A DNA stretch of 64,000 bases from Desulfosarcina sp. OttesenSCG-928-A07 (GTDB lineage: Bacteria; Desulfobacterota; Desulfobacteria; Desulfobacterales; Desulfosarcinaceae), in assembly GCA_030267325.1 (NCBI GenBank), contig JAJDJS010000001.1, positions 1 through 64,000 on the forward strand, in the 5' to 3' direction. A model generated the notes under the pieces. It searched no databases, was not told where the DNA came from, and worked only from the letters and a program-made list of their open reading frames with translations. Numbering within the stretch: the first letter of the stretch is position 1; each line of letters opens with the position of its first letter. Shown piece after piece: positions 28,091-37,448 of this stretch. A program made the position numbers and the translations under genes.

Positions 28091-29128
28091 ATGAATTTTA
28101 AACAAAGCCAACAAAATGAAGATTTTCGTGCCACGGTGCTGGATACGGCACGGGAAGTGCTCAGGATTGAGGCGGACGGAATTTCAAAGCTGATGGACCG
28201 TTTGGACCACCGGTTTGAGCAGATGGTGGATACCGTTATGCGATCTTCCGGCCGGGTGATTATCAGCGGAATAGGAAAATCCGGCATTATCGGCCGAAAA
28301 ATCGCCGCTACCCTGAACAGTACCGGTACCCGGTCTCTTTTTCTGCACCCGGTTGAAGCCATGCACGGGGATTTAGGAATGGTCTCGTCCGATGATGTGC
28401 TGCTGGCCATGTCCTACAGCGGTGAAACCCATGAACTGAACCTTCTGATTCCCAGTATCCGCAGGATCGGCTGCAAGGTGATGGCCATGACCGGAAATCT
28501 ATCCTCCACGCTGGCCCGGCAAAGTGATATTGTCATTGATGTGGGTGTTGAAAAAGAGGCCTGTCCCCTGGGCCTTGCGCCCACCACCAGTACCACGGCG
28601 CTGCTGGCCATGGGCGATGCACTGGCCGTGGTGCTGGTCAACAAGAAGCATTTCAAACCCAGCGATTTCAAGCGATTTCATCCAGGCGGCAGTCTGGGGC
28701 AGCGACTTTCCAGACAGGTAAGGGACATTATGCTGACCGGTTCGGCTGTTCCGTTGACATCCGCTGATGCCACTCTCAAAGAGACCATTGAAAAAATGGA
28801 CCGCCACGGGTTGGGTGCGATTATTGCGGTGGCGGCCGCTGGCAAGCTGGCCGGTATTTTTACCGATGGCGATTTGCGGCGGATGATTGCCAAGGGTGCG
28901 TTTACAACCGATGTTCGTCTGTCCGAGGTCATGACGCCATCCCCTCTGCACGCCCATGCCCATGTTCCGGCCTTTGATGCCCTGAATCTTATGGAACAGC
29001 ACGAAATCACGGTTCTGCCCATCATTGACGAAGCCCGGCGGGTTGTGGGCATTCTTCATCTTCACGACATACTCGGAAAAGGCGAATTCACGTTCAACGG
29101 TGCCGATCCCCCCAAAACTGTTTCCTGA
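28091..29128 (+). CDS. kdsD: Arabinose-5-phosphate isomerase KdsD/KpsF
   Basis: A 345-aa isomerase converting ribulose-5-P to arabinose-5-P, the first step toward Kdo for lipopolysaccharide. The SIS domain has SGIGKSGIIGRKIAATLNSTGT, HGDLGMVSSDD and SYSGETHEL; PLGLAPTTSTTALLAMGDALAV follows, then two CBS domains (RDIMLTGSAVPL, SEVMTPSPLHAHA). The ATG at 28091 fits the family length; a TTG at 28064 is also in frame. It is close to waaA, which uses the product of the same pathway. Confidence 0.92.
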   Translation: MNFKQSQQNEDFRATVLDTAREVLRIEADGISKLMDRLDHRFEQMVDTVMRSSGRVIISGIGKSGIIGRKIAATLNSTGTRSLFLHPVEAMHGDLGMVSSDDVLLAMSYSGETHELNLLIPSIRRIGCKVMAMTGNLSSTLARQSDIVIDVGVEKEACPLGLAPTTSTTALLAMGDALAVVLVNKKHFKPSDFKRFHPGGSLGQRLSRQVRDIMLTGSAVPLTSADATLKETIEKMDRHGLGAIIAVAAAGKLAGIFTDGDLRRMIAKGAFTTDVRLSEVMTPSPLHAHAHVPAFDALNLMEQHEITVLPIIDEARRVVGILHLHDILGKGEFTFNGADPPKTVS

Positions 29129-29231
29129 TGCAGCAAATGTCAGAAGTGATTCGTATAGATCCATGACCCAATGCGGGCCCGCCGCTGCCACGCAATTGCC
29201 ATTTTCGACATCCTTAATTAAGGAGAATCCC

Positions 29232-30566
29232 ATGGAAAACGACGCCATTGAAACCCGCATTCAGTCCCTGGGAGAGGCGAAGATTTCCTCTCCGATGTTG
29301 CTGCACAATGAGCAGGGCGGTATTCCCCACCTGTTTGTTTCCGATGACGAACGGATATTGATCAACATTCAGACCACAGGTGAACCCGTACTGGACACCC
29401 ACGGCCTTCCGGCTTCGTTTGAACTGGCCGGTCCCCGGCGGAAAGTCTACTTTGACCCGGCCAAGGTCCGGTGCGCCATTGCCACCTGCGGCGGGCTTTG
29501 TCCAGGGCTCAATGACATCATCCGGGCCGTGGTGCTGGAACTTCACTACCGCTATGGCGTCAAGATCATTTACGGGATCCGTCATGGACTTCAGGGATTT
29601 ATCCCGGACTACCGTCACAATTTTGTGGATCTCACCCCAAGTCTTGTGGAAAACATCAACAACCGGGGGGGGACCATCCTGGGGTCTTCCCGGGGCAGCC
29701 AGGATCTCGACCGGGTGGTGGACTGCCTGGAGATGAACAACATCGGGATTCTGTTCATGGTGGGCGGAGACGGAACCCTTATGGCCGCATCCAAAATTGC
29801 CGATGTCATTACCCAGCGAAATCTCAAAATCAGTGTCGTGGGCATCCCCAAAACCATTGACAATGACATTCATCTGCTTTCCCGGTCGTTTGGTTTTGAC
29901 ACGGCTGTTGACGTTTCCCGGATGGCTATCCAGGGCGCCCACAACGAAGCGCTCGCCTATCCCAATGGGGTGGGGATGATTAAACTCATGGGCCGCCATT
30001 CCGGATTTATCGCCGCAACAGCGGCCCTTGCCCAGCAGGACGCCAATTTTGTACTGATTCCGGAAGTGGATTTTGACCTGGAGGGGCCCCAAGGCCTTTT
30101 GGCTGCCCTGGAAGAACGCCTGGCCCGGCGGGGACATGCGGTGATTGTGGTGGCCGAGGGGGCTGGCCAGAAATTTTTCAATCCGGAAAATGCGGGTCGC
30201 GATCCGTCGGGAAATGTCCAACTGAATGATATCGGCACATTCTTACGGGACAACATCAAGGCCCATTTTGAGTCCAAAAATCTTCCCCTCAACTTCAAAT
30301 ACATTGACCCCAGCTACATGATCCGCAGTCTGCCGCCCAATGCCAATGACAGCGTGTTCTGCGGTTTTCTGGGGCGAGATGCGGTGCATGCGGGAATGGC
30401 AGGGAAAACCAGGCTGGTCATCGGACACTGGAACAACCACTACGTTCACCTGCCCATGGCCGCCACGGTGGGCCGGCGAAAACAGATCAACCCCAGCGGA
30501 AAGCTGTGGACCACGGTTCTGGAGTCCACGGGCCAGCCGCCCCTTAAAAACTCACTGGGCGGGTAA
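29232..30566 (+). CDS. 6-phosphofructokinase, group II (plant/trypanosome-like)
   Basis: A 444-aa phosphofructokinase. Motifs: CGGLCPGLNDIIRAVV, VGGDGTLMAA, VGIPKTIDND, KLMGRHSGFIAA and SYMIRS. Having Gly rather than Asp after GGD together with Lys in PKTIDND is the combination of ATP-dependent group II enzymes; PPi-dependent ones usually have Asp at the first site. ATP use is therefore inferred. The start at 29232 follows TTAATTAAGGAGA; a longer frame to 29025 overlaps the end of kdsD. Its 3' end overlaps the convergent waaA by 15 bases. Confidence 0.88.
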   Translation: MENDAIETRIQSLGEAKISSPMLLHNEQGGIPHLFVSDDERILINIQTTGEPVLDTHGLPASFELAGPRRKVYFDPAKVRCAIATCGGLCPGLNDIIRAVVLELHYRYGVKIIYGIRHGLQGFIPDYRHNFVDLTPSLVENINNRGGTILGSSRGSQDLDRVVDCLEMNNIGILFMVGGDGTLMAASKIADVITQRNLKISVVGIPKTIDNDIHLLSRSFGFDTAVDVSRMAIQGAHNEALAYPNGVGMIKLMGRHSGFIAATAALAQQDANFVLIPEVDFDLEGPQGLLAALEERLARRGHAVIVVAEGAGQKFFNPENAGRDPSGNVQLNDIGTFLRDNIKAHFESKNLPLNFKYIDPSYMIRSLPPNANDSVFCGFLGRDAVHAGMAGKTRLVIGHWNNHYVHLPMAATVGRRKQINPSGKLWTTVLESTGQPPLKNSLGG

Positions 30567-31868
30567 AGCCGCCTCAAGGGCTTTTTGAATGACATGGGCA
30601 TGCCGCCGGGCCGCGCCTTGCATGGATAAAACTGCCTGTCTGGCCCGGCGTCCCTTTTCCCGGGCCTTTTCCGGATCATATAAAAGATGGGCGGCCTGGT
30701 CTGCCAGATCAGCGGTATCGGCCACGCGAATGCCGCCGCCAGAGGCTGAAAGAAGATCCGCGGCTTCGGTAAAGTCATCCATAAACGAGCCGTAGAGCAC
30801 GGGTTTTCCCCACATGGCCGGTTCCAGCACATTCTGTCCGCCCAGGGGCGCCAGACTGCCGCCGCAAAACACCACGGACGCCAGACCATACACCTGACGC
30901 AATTCTCCCATGGTATCCAGTATCAACAGGGAAGCCCGCCGTTTTTCTCCATTGAGATCCAAGGCTGTGCGGCGCTGGCAGAAAATGTTTCGGGATTCGG
31001 CCAAATCGATGATCTGCTGCGTTTTTCCCAGGTGACGGGGCGCCAGAATAAACAAAAGTCCGGCAATGCTGCCGGCCAGTTTTTCGTACACATCCATCAT
31101 GGACCGAATTTCCGGGCCGCGAATACTTCCCGCCACAAACACCGGCGTGGTGTCATCCACATAAAATCTTTGCCGCAGTTGGGAAACCATGGCCAGATCC
31201 TGGTCCGTCAGCCAGGTGTCCATTTTGACGTTGCCGTTGACTTCAACTGCCCGGGGCAGTGCGCCCAATGAGATAATCCGCTCGGCATCGGCCTTTCCGA
31301 TCATGCTGAAGGCGGTCACTTTCTCCAGTGCCGGCCGGATTAACGACCGGATCAGCCGATATCGGCTGATGGACCGGGAGGAGATACGGCCATTGACAAC
31401 CACCACGGGAATTTTTTCTTTGAACGCCCGAAAAATCCAGTTGGGCCAGATCTCTGTTTCCACGCAAACCAGAAGATCCGGCTGATAAAAGGAAAAAAAC
31501 TGATCCACCACGTTGATGAGATCCAGGGGCGCAAACCGCACCCTGGCCCGGTTTCCCAGAAGGTTTCGGGCGTGGCGATGGCCTGTGACAGTGGTGGTGG
31601 TGAGCAGAACACTCCATCTGGGGCCTTCTGCATCAAGGGCCTGGATGATGGTTTTGGCCACGGTTACCTCGCCTACGGAAACCGCATGCAGCCAGATAAG
31701 GGGCCCGGCCTTCTGCGGACGCGGCTCATTTTTTGGCAAAATACAGAACCGCTGGGCCAGTTCAGCCTGTTTTTCCGGATACAGCCGAACCCACCATCGG
31801 AAAAACGGGGTCAGAAAAAAAGCGCATGCAGCAGGCACGCTGATATAGGCAAGGTGAAACAGGTTCAT
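30552..31868 (-). CDS. waaA: Kdo transferase WaaA (KdtA)
   Basis: A 438-aa inner-membrane glycosyltransferase adding Kdo from CMP-Kdo to lipid A precursor. It has an N-terminal membrane anchor, the catalytic Glu in LHAVSVGEVTVAK, VCVETEIWPNW, VAGSIRGPE and the nucleotide-binding CGGSLAPLGGQNVLEPAMWGKPV. It lies five bases after the TPR/periplasmic-binding lipoprotein gene, probably cotranscribed with it. Confidence 0.93.
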   Translation of the reverse strand: MNLFHLAYISVPAACAFFLTPFFRWWVRLYPEKQAELAQRFCILPKNEPRPQKAGPLIWLHAVSVGEVTVAKTIIQALDAEGPRWSVLLTTTTVTGHRHARNLLGNRARVRFAPLDLINVVDQFFSFYQPDLLVCVETEIWPNWIFRAFKEKIPVVVVNGRISSRSISRYRLIRSLIRPALEKVTAFSMIGKADAERIISLGALPRAVEVNGNVKMDTWLTDQDLAMVSQLRQRFYVDDTTPVFVAGSIRGPEIRSMMDVYEKLAGSIAGLLFILAPRHLGKTQQIIDLAESRNIFCQRRTALDLNGEKRRASLLILDTMGELRQVYGLASVVFCGGSLAPLGGQNVLEPAMWGKPVLYGSFMDDFTEAADLLSASGGGIRVADTADLADQAAHLLYDPEKAREKGRRARQAVLSMQGAARRHAHVIQKALEAALPAQ

Positions 31869-31873
31869 GGGGC

Positions 31874-33838
31874 TTAAGGGGTTTCAGGCATCCACGGGGT
31901 CGGGAGCAGAACAAACCGGCCGTCTTTGACCTGAAGGACTTTCAGCTCCTTTTTGGGTTCTCCGTTCGGAAAAAATGCGGTTTTTCCCGAAACCCCGTCA
32001 AATCCCCGGAGTTGCAGAAGACTGTCCCGCAGCGACCGCCGGGAGTCCAGGGCGTTTTGCACTTCCAGGGCCCTGGACACCATCATCACACTGTCGTAGG
32101 CCATGGCTTCAATCATATCCGGTGTCCGGCCAAAGTTCTCTTTAAAATCCGACACAAAGGCCTGTACCGTCGCATTGGCCTCCTGGGCAAAAAATCCGTC
32201 CACAATCAATGCTTTTTTCATATAAGGGGTCGAAGATGCCAGAAGTGCGGCCGAATCCCACAAGTTGGTTCCCAGAAGATAAGGTGTGTTAACATCATAA
32301 AACGCCAATTGAGAAATGATCATGCTAGATGCCCGTGGTGCGTCCGGGATAAAAATAGCGCCGCCCTGGATTACGGGATCCCACTGGGCGGGTTCGGCGG
32401 CAGGCATAACATTGGGTGGATATACAGTTCCGGTTGGCGAATAGGCGGGAACCGTTCGGGAAGGGGACTGAAACAGGGCGGCCAGTTTCCTGGCATGGGC
32501 TGAAAAATCGTTTTCTTTGGGGTTATAGGCGTCAATGGCCACCACCTGTCCCCCTTTTAGAGAGACTGCTTGCCGAAAAAGTGTCATGTAGCGCTGCCCG
32601 TAGATTTCATCCGGATACAAAATGGCAAAATGCTTCACGCCGAGCTTATCAACCGCTACGGTGGCAAGGGTTTGAACCTGCATGGCCGGTGTGATGAAAT
32701 GCCGGAACACGTAGCTGCCAAGGTCGGTTACCCCATCGCGCTGGGTAAACACAATAATGGGAATACCCTGGCTCTGGGCTTTTGCCGCCGCAGCTTCCGC
32801 CGTGATCATGGGCCCCAGAATCACGCCCACGCCCTCCTGGTTCAGTTCATCCACACCCCTTTCGGCAAGTTTCGGGTCTGATTGGGTGTCTCTTGCCACA
32901 AGCTTTAGGGGAACACCCTGCTGATTGAGCGTTGTTACTGCCAGTTCAATGGCGTCCAGCACTTGCTGTCCTACCACTTCATGGGATCCGGAAAGGGGAA
33001 GCAGGCAGCCGATGGTATGGGGTTTGTATTGGCGCTGGGTGGAAAGGGTAAGCATCTCGTCCCTGGCTTCCTGATAGGATAGTTGGGCGGGAAACTGCCT
33101 GGCCACCGCATCAAACACTTCCAGCGCGGCGTCGTATTGTTCCGCTTCCTTGAAGGCCATGCCGAGTTGGTAAAGCAAAACGCCCATGTTTGACCGATCC
33201 ATTACATCGGAAAGGAGTTTCTGAATCTCGGCGGGCTGGAGATGATCCATCGCACGATCCAGTTTGGACAGGGCAACGGACCGCTCGCCGGATGTGGTGG
33301 CGCTACGCCATGTCTGATAGTAAAATTTGGCCGCTTCCAGGTGGTTGCCAAGCGTCGAACAGGCATCTCCCATCACCCCATACAACTCCGGTCCGATGCG
33401 TTTGGCGGGCGTGTTCTGGATAAATTGATTTCCCTGGGCAATCACGGTTTCTGCTTTTCCATCCTGAAGCCGGATAGCGAGAAACTCGGCCATGCCCTTT
33501 CCTGCCATGGGGCTTTTTGGAAAATCGCGGACAAGCCTGGAAAATGTTGTCAGCGCTTCGTTGTTCCGTCCTGTTATGCGGTAGATCCTGCCGATTTTAT
33601 ACAGCGCATTTTCAGAAAATCGGCTTGAAGGGGAGTCTTCCAGAAGTTTCTGGTACTGCTCCATGGCGTCATCATATCGTCCCGCTTCAAAGGCCCTCTC
33701 ACCTCCCTGAAAAAAATTTCGGGTCTTTGGGGTTTCATCGGGAAAGGCGATCAGCGGGCTGGAAGAACAATTGACAAGGAGCATCACGCCCATCACAGAA
33801 AGCATATAAAAGAGCCGTTGTTTTGTCCGATTCATCAT
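31874..33838 (-). CDS. TPR lipoprotein with periplasmic ligand-binding domain (LpoA/LppC-like)
   Basis: A 654-aa protein. The signal ends in a lipobox-like MLLVNCSSS. Residues about 40-260 contain TPR-like helices (AFEAGRYDDAMEQYQKLLEDSP, IYRITGRNNEAL). Residues about 275-650 are a type I periplasmic binding fold (IGCLLPLSGSHEVVGQQVLDAIELA, VILGPMITAEAAAAK, VDGFFAQEA). This layout resembles LpoA/LppC activators of penicillin-binding proteins and branched-chain amino-acid receptors. An envelope or murein synthesis role is plausible, not shown. The start is one of two adjacent ATG codons at 33838/33835. Confidence 0.8.
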   Translation of the reverse strand: MMNRTKQRLFYMLSVMGVMLLVNCSSSPLIAFPDETPKTRNFFQGGERAFEAGRYDDAMEQYQKLLEDSPSSRFSENALYKIGRIYRITGRNNEALTTFSRLVRDFPKSPMAGKGMAEFLAIRLQDGKAETVIAQGNQFIQNTPAKRIGPELYGVMGDACSTLGNHLEAAKFYYQTWRSATTSGERSVALSKLDRAMDHLQPAEIQKLLSDVMDRSNMGVLLYQLGMAFKEAEQYDAALEVFDAVARQFPAQLSYQEARDEMLTLSTQRQYKPHTIGCLLPLSGSHEVVGQQVLDAIELAVTTLNQQGVPLKLVARDTQSDPKLAERGVDELNQEGVGVILGPMITAEAAAAKAQSQGIPIIVFTQRDGVTDLGSYVFRHFITPAMQVQTLATVAVDKLGVKHFAILYPDEIYGQRYMTLFRQAVSLKGGQVVAIDAYNPKENDFSAHARKLAALFQSPSRTVPAYSPTGTVYPPNVMPAAEPAQWDPVIQGGAIFIPDAPRASSMIISQLAFYDVNTPYLLGTNLWDSAALLASSTPYMKKALIVDGFFAQEANATVQAFVSDFKENFGRTPDMIEAMAYDSVMMVSRALEVQNALDSRRSLRDSLLQLRGFDGVSGKTAFFPNGEPKKELKVLQVKDGRFVLLPTPWMPETP

Positions 33839-33880
33839 CACGGTGTCTCCGTGCTTCAAGTTGTTGGTGATCCGGAGTGC

Positions 33881-33965
33881 GTTAGCGCGTTTTACGATTG
33901 AATGTTCCTGATTTTTCCCACGTATCATTTCCCTTGATGATGCACAAACCCCATAGAGAGAAAAA
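33881..33965 (-). repeat. Dispersed upstream element, full copy (ahead of the TPR lipoprotein gene)
   Basis: Reverse-strand copy of the element at 27961-28044, sharing CTCTATGGGGTTTGT, AAGGGAAATGATAC, GAACATTCAAT and CTAAC at matching spacing. It ends about 43 bases before the gene start. Immediately upstream (about 33999-34030) a second ACATTCAATCGG-ATAAAA motif occurs. Confidence 0.65.
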
Positions 33966-34069
33966 CTTTAGCGTTAAAACGTTCTGATATGCAATTCAAT
34001 AAAACCGTTTTTATCCGATTGAATGTCCATATGAGCTGAAAAAACGGAATGTGGCCATCCCCAGAAATG

Positions 34070-35980
34070 TCATAATGAGGGAGCCGATTCGTCAGCGTCT
34101 GCCTCCAGTTCTTCCATCCGGGCAAAGGCGGCTTCAATTTGCGCATCCACATCGCTAAGTTCTTTTTTCACCGCAGCGATATGCTCACCTGTCTGTCGGT
34201 AAAAGTCAGGGTCGGCCAGGGTAGAGAAGAGTTCCTGCTGCCGGGCTTCCAGGGATTCGATGAGGTCCGGCAGGGCGTCCAGTTCCCGCTGTGCCAGGTA
34301 GCTCCGTTTTTTCGGGCCGGTTGCGGGAGAAGGTTTTCTGGCAGATGTTTTTTCGGGCTTTGGAACGGCTTCCGATGGCGGCGCTGCCTGCATCTGCCAG
34401 TCATCATAGCCGCCCACATAGCTTTCAACCCGGCCGTTTTTTTCAAACACCAGGGTGCTGGTCACCACATGATTGATAAAGGTTCGGTCGTGGCTCACCA
34501 AAAGAACCGTTCCGTCAAAGGAAACCAGAAGGGCTTCCAGCAACTCCAGGGTTTCCACATCCAGGTCATTGGTGGGTTCATCCAGCACCAGCACATTGGC
34601 GGGCCGGGAAAACAGCCGGGCCAGGAGAAGCCGATTTTTTTCTCCGCCGGAAAGAACACGCACCGGTGACCTTGCCCGGTCCGGAGAAAACAGAAAATCC
34701 TTCAGATATCCGATAACATGACGCTGTTTGCCGCCCACCATCATCATGTCAGCGCCCGGAGAGACATTTTCCTGAACTGTTTTACGCTCGTCAATCTGGC
34801 TGCGTAACTGGTCAAAATACACCACCTGGAGATGGGTGCCGTAACGGATGTGACCCTTTACCGGAGACAATTCTCCCAGGAGCAGTTTGACCAAGGTGGA
34901 TTTTCCAGCGCCATTGGGACCGATGATGCCGATGCGGTCGCCCCGCAGAACCGTGCAGTTGAAATTGGCAATAAGGGGCCGGTCGCCATAGGCAAAGGAA
35001 ATGTCTTTGGCCACGGCCACCATTTTCCCGCTGCGATGGGCCGCATCAAGGGTCATGCGGACATTTCCCGTGCGATCCCGGCGGGTACGGCGGAGTTCCC
35101 GGAGCTGTTCCAGTTCCCGCACCCGTCCTTCGTTTCGGGTTCGCCGGGCCTTGATCCCCTGACGAATCCACGCTTCCTCGGCCGACAGCTTCTTGTCAAA
35201 CCGGGCATCGGCTTTTTCTTCAGCTTCCAGGCGTTCCTGGCTGCGTTGAAGAAAAAGGTCATACCCGCATTCCCATGACCGGACCGAGGCCCGGTCCAGT
35301 TCCAGAATCCGTGTGGCCAGTTTCCGGATCATCATCCGGTCGTGGGTGATGAGAATTAGGGCGCCGTTCCATTTCAGCAAAAACGACTCCAGTCGCTGGA
35401 TGGCTTCCATGTCCAGATGGTTGGTGGGTTCGTCCAGCAGCAGCAGATCGGGTTCGGTGGAAAGCGCTGCGGCAAGCAGGGCCTGGCGTTTCATACCCGC
35501 GGAAAAGGTGGCGATTTTGCCGTTTGGTGGAAGATGCATCCGGGAAAGGATGTTTTCCGCCTGTTGCCGCAAGTGCCAGCCGTTTTCCGTATCCATGACC
35601 TGCTGCAACATTGCCAAACGTTTTTGACGCTGCGTATCTGCGCCGCCGTCGGTCTCGTTCAAGGCGCATAACCGATTATATTCCAAAAGCTGCCGGCCCT
35701 TGTCGCCCATACGGGAAAACACCATGTCCAGAACTGTGCCGTTAAGATCGTCCGGGATTTCCTGGGGAAGCTTGCCGATGATAAGTCCCTGCTGCCGGGT
35801 CACCTCACCGGAATCAGGCAAAATGCGGCCACTGATGATGCGCATCAGGGTGGATTTGCCTTCTCCGTTACGGCCCAGAAGACAGATCCGTTCTCCCGGC
35901 TGAACTGAAAAATTCACGTTTTCCAGAAGGGGTTTTTCGCCAAAACGGATAGATACATCCCGAAGGGTAATCAGTGCCAT
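34070..35980 (-). CDS. ABC-F family ATPase (Uup-like)
   Basis: A 636-aa soluble protein with two ABC domains and no membrane segments. Domain 1: Walker A GRNGEGKST, signature FSAGMKRQALLAAAL, Walker B DLLLLDEPTNHLD. Domain 2: GPNGAGKST, VLSGGEKNRLLLARL, VLVLDEPTNDLD. A basic linker separates them and the C-terminus is a Lys/Glu-rich coiled coil (YLAQRELDALPDLIESLEAR) as in Uup. ABC-F proteins act on ribosomes; Uup is linked to ribosome assembly and transposon excision. The exact role is inferred. Confidence 0.9.
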   Translation of the reverse strand: MALITLRDVSIRFGEKPLLENVNFSVQPGERICLLGRNGEGKSTLMRIISGRILPDSGEVTRQQGLIIGKLPQEIPDDLNGTVLDMVFSRMGDKGRQLLEYNRLCALNETDGGADTQRQKRLAMLQQVMDTENGWHLRQQAENILSRMHLPPNGKIATFSAGMKRQALLAAALSTEPDLLLLDEPTNHLDMEAIQRLESFLLKWNGALILITHDRMMIRKLATRILELDRASVRSWECGYDLFLQRSQERLEAEEKADARFDKKLSAEEAWIRQGIKARRTRNEGRVRELEQLRELRRTRRDRTGNVRMTLDAAHRSGKMVAVAKDISFAYGDRPLIANFNCTVLRGDRIGIIGPNGAGKSTLVKLLLGELSPVKGHIRYGTHLQVVYFDQLRSQIDERKTVQENVSPGADMMMVGGKQRHVIGYLKDFLFSPDRARSPVRVLSGGEKNRLLLARLFSRPANVLVLDEPTNDLDVETLELLEALLVSFDGTVLLVSHDRTFINHVVTSTLVFEKNGRVESYVGGYDDWQMQAAPPSEAVPKPEKTSARKPSPATGPKKRSYLAQRELDALPDLIESLEARQQELFSTLADPDFYRQTGEHIAAVKKELSDVDAQIEAAFARMEELEADADESAPSL

Positions 35981-36272
35981 GGAGGTGGTGGTGTTTGGGT
36001 ATATTTGGGCCGATATCTGAGGGCTGACGGATGAGCTTCGTACACTCTTTTTCAGAAACGGTCAATTCTGAAAAAAGTGAATGCACGGTGAAGCGGGAAA
36101 ATTTCTGGCCGGAAAAGCGATGCCTCACACAAGGAGAAAACACCTGTCACGGCATTTGCATCGCACGCTGTATCCTCGCTGCCCACTGGGTCTTCCTGAC
36201 GCACAACACGATTTGTCCTGGAGCAAGAACTCGGTACATCGCCACAACAGGGAAGCACGCGGTTTTGTCTTG
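35981..36272. other. Intergenic region between the ABC-F and RlmL-like genes
   Basis: About 290 bases with no supported gene. A hairpin with 10-bp arms, TTTTTCAGAA (36048-36057) / TTCTGAAAAA (36066-36075), is the only structure noticed. It could be a regulatory or terminator-like element. Confidence 0.4.
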
Positions 36273-37448
36273 TCAATACAGCGCATACTTCACGACCCGG
36301 CCGTCCAGGCCGCCGTTTCGCAAGGGTTTTTTCCATTCTGCCTTAAGGCCGATCTGTTTGATCAGGGACCGGTCTCCAAAATACAGGTATGCTTCTGATC
36401 CCTTGCCGTGCTGCTTTAAAAAATCCCCCAGCCGCCGGTAAAAATCCGAAAGGGGCGCGGAGTCTTTCATGCGCAGGCCATAGGGTGGATTCATGAGAAT
36501 CACATGGGGAGCAAGATGCTGGATGTCGTGGATATTTCGCCGCAGTACATCAATGGCGCGAAAAGAAGGAAAGGCCTTACAGTTTTCCCGGGTGGCGGAC
36601 ACAGCTGCGGCATCCTTGTCGCTGGCAACGATCAGGCCTTCGGGAAGCTTTCGAATCTGGCCGTCCGCTTCTTCTTTAACGGATTTCCACAGACCCGGGT
36701 CATATCCGGGAAAGCGCTGGAATCCAAACTCCTTCCGCAGATATCCTGCCGGAATTCTGCAAAACGCCATGGCTGCCTCGATCACGAGGGTGCCGGACCC
36801 GCACATGGGGTCTATCAGCGGTTTTTCACCGTTCCAGCCGGAAAATTGCACCATGGCGGCGGCCACGGTTTCCTGCATGGGCGCATCCACGCTGGCTGTG
36901 CGATACCCCCGGCGGTGCAGGCTGCCGCCCGAGGCATCCACACTGATGGTGCCCTGATTTTTATGAACAAAAAGATTGATCCACAGATCCGGTGCGTTGG
37001 GATCCACATTGGGACGCCGTCCGAACCCGGTGCGAAACTGGTCTGCCACCGCATCTTTCAGGGTCAGGCCGGCAAATTGGGAATGGGGCACCGTGCTGCC
37101 GGCCGTGCTGGCAAAAACCGCAAATGTTCCGTCCGGACCGATGTACCGGGACCAGTCAAGGGTTTCCGCAGCCCGGTAAATGGCCTTGGCATCCGGGCAG
37201 GCAAAGGATTTGAGGGGCCGGAGAATCCGGGTACACAGTCGGGTGCAATAGGTGATCCGGTACAGGCTTTCCAGGTCTGCCGTAAAATGGATTCCCCGGC
37301 GAACCGGATGGGGACGGATCGCGCCCAAGCCCGCCAGCTCTGCTGCGCCCATGGCTTCAAGGCCATCGGCAATCTGGGCAAAGTAGGCTTTTTTTTCAGG
37401 AGACCTGTGCCGGGGCTTTGCCCGGGACGCGTCAGCAGCGGCCTTCAT
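36273..37448 (-). CDS. RlmL-like THUMP-domain 23S rRNA methyltransferase
   Basis: A 391-aa protein matching the N-terminal half of E. coli RlmKL (m2G2445). It has an N-terminal THUMP RNA-binding region (GAAELAGLGAIRPHPVRRGIHF, VDASGGSLHRRGYR) and a Rossmann methyltransferase (MCGSGTLVIEAAMAF, IVASDKDAAAV, catalytic MNPPYGLRM). It is the last gene of the helicase operon and overlaps the 99-aa gene by 17 bases. The complementary RlmK-like protein is encoded about 20 kb away. Confidence 0.88.
   Translation of the reverse strand: MKAAADASRAKPRHRSPEKKAYFAQIADGLEAMGAAELAGLGAIRPHPVRRGIHFTADLESLYRITYCTRLCTRILRPLKSFACPDAKAIYRAAETLDWSRYIGPDGTFAVFASTAGSTVPHSQFAGLTLKDAVADQFRTGFGRRPNVDPNAPDLWINLFVHKNQGTISVDASGGSLHRRGYRTASVDAPMQETVAAAMVQFSGWNGEKPLIDPMCGSGTLVIEAAMAFCRIPAGYLRKEFGFQRFPGYDPGLWKSVKEEADGQIRKLPEGLIVASDKDAAAVSATRENCKAFPSFRAIDVLRRNIHDIQHLAPHVILMNPPYGLRMKDSAPLSDFYRRLGDFLKQHGKGSEAYLYFGDRSLIKQIGLKAEWKKPLRNGGLDGRVVKYALY

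Noticed and set aside
36031..36441. 136-codon forward ORF overlapping the RlmL-like gene
   Set aside because: It runs mostly antisense to the well-supported methyltransferase gene and has no domain.
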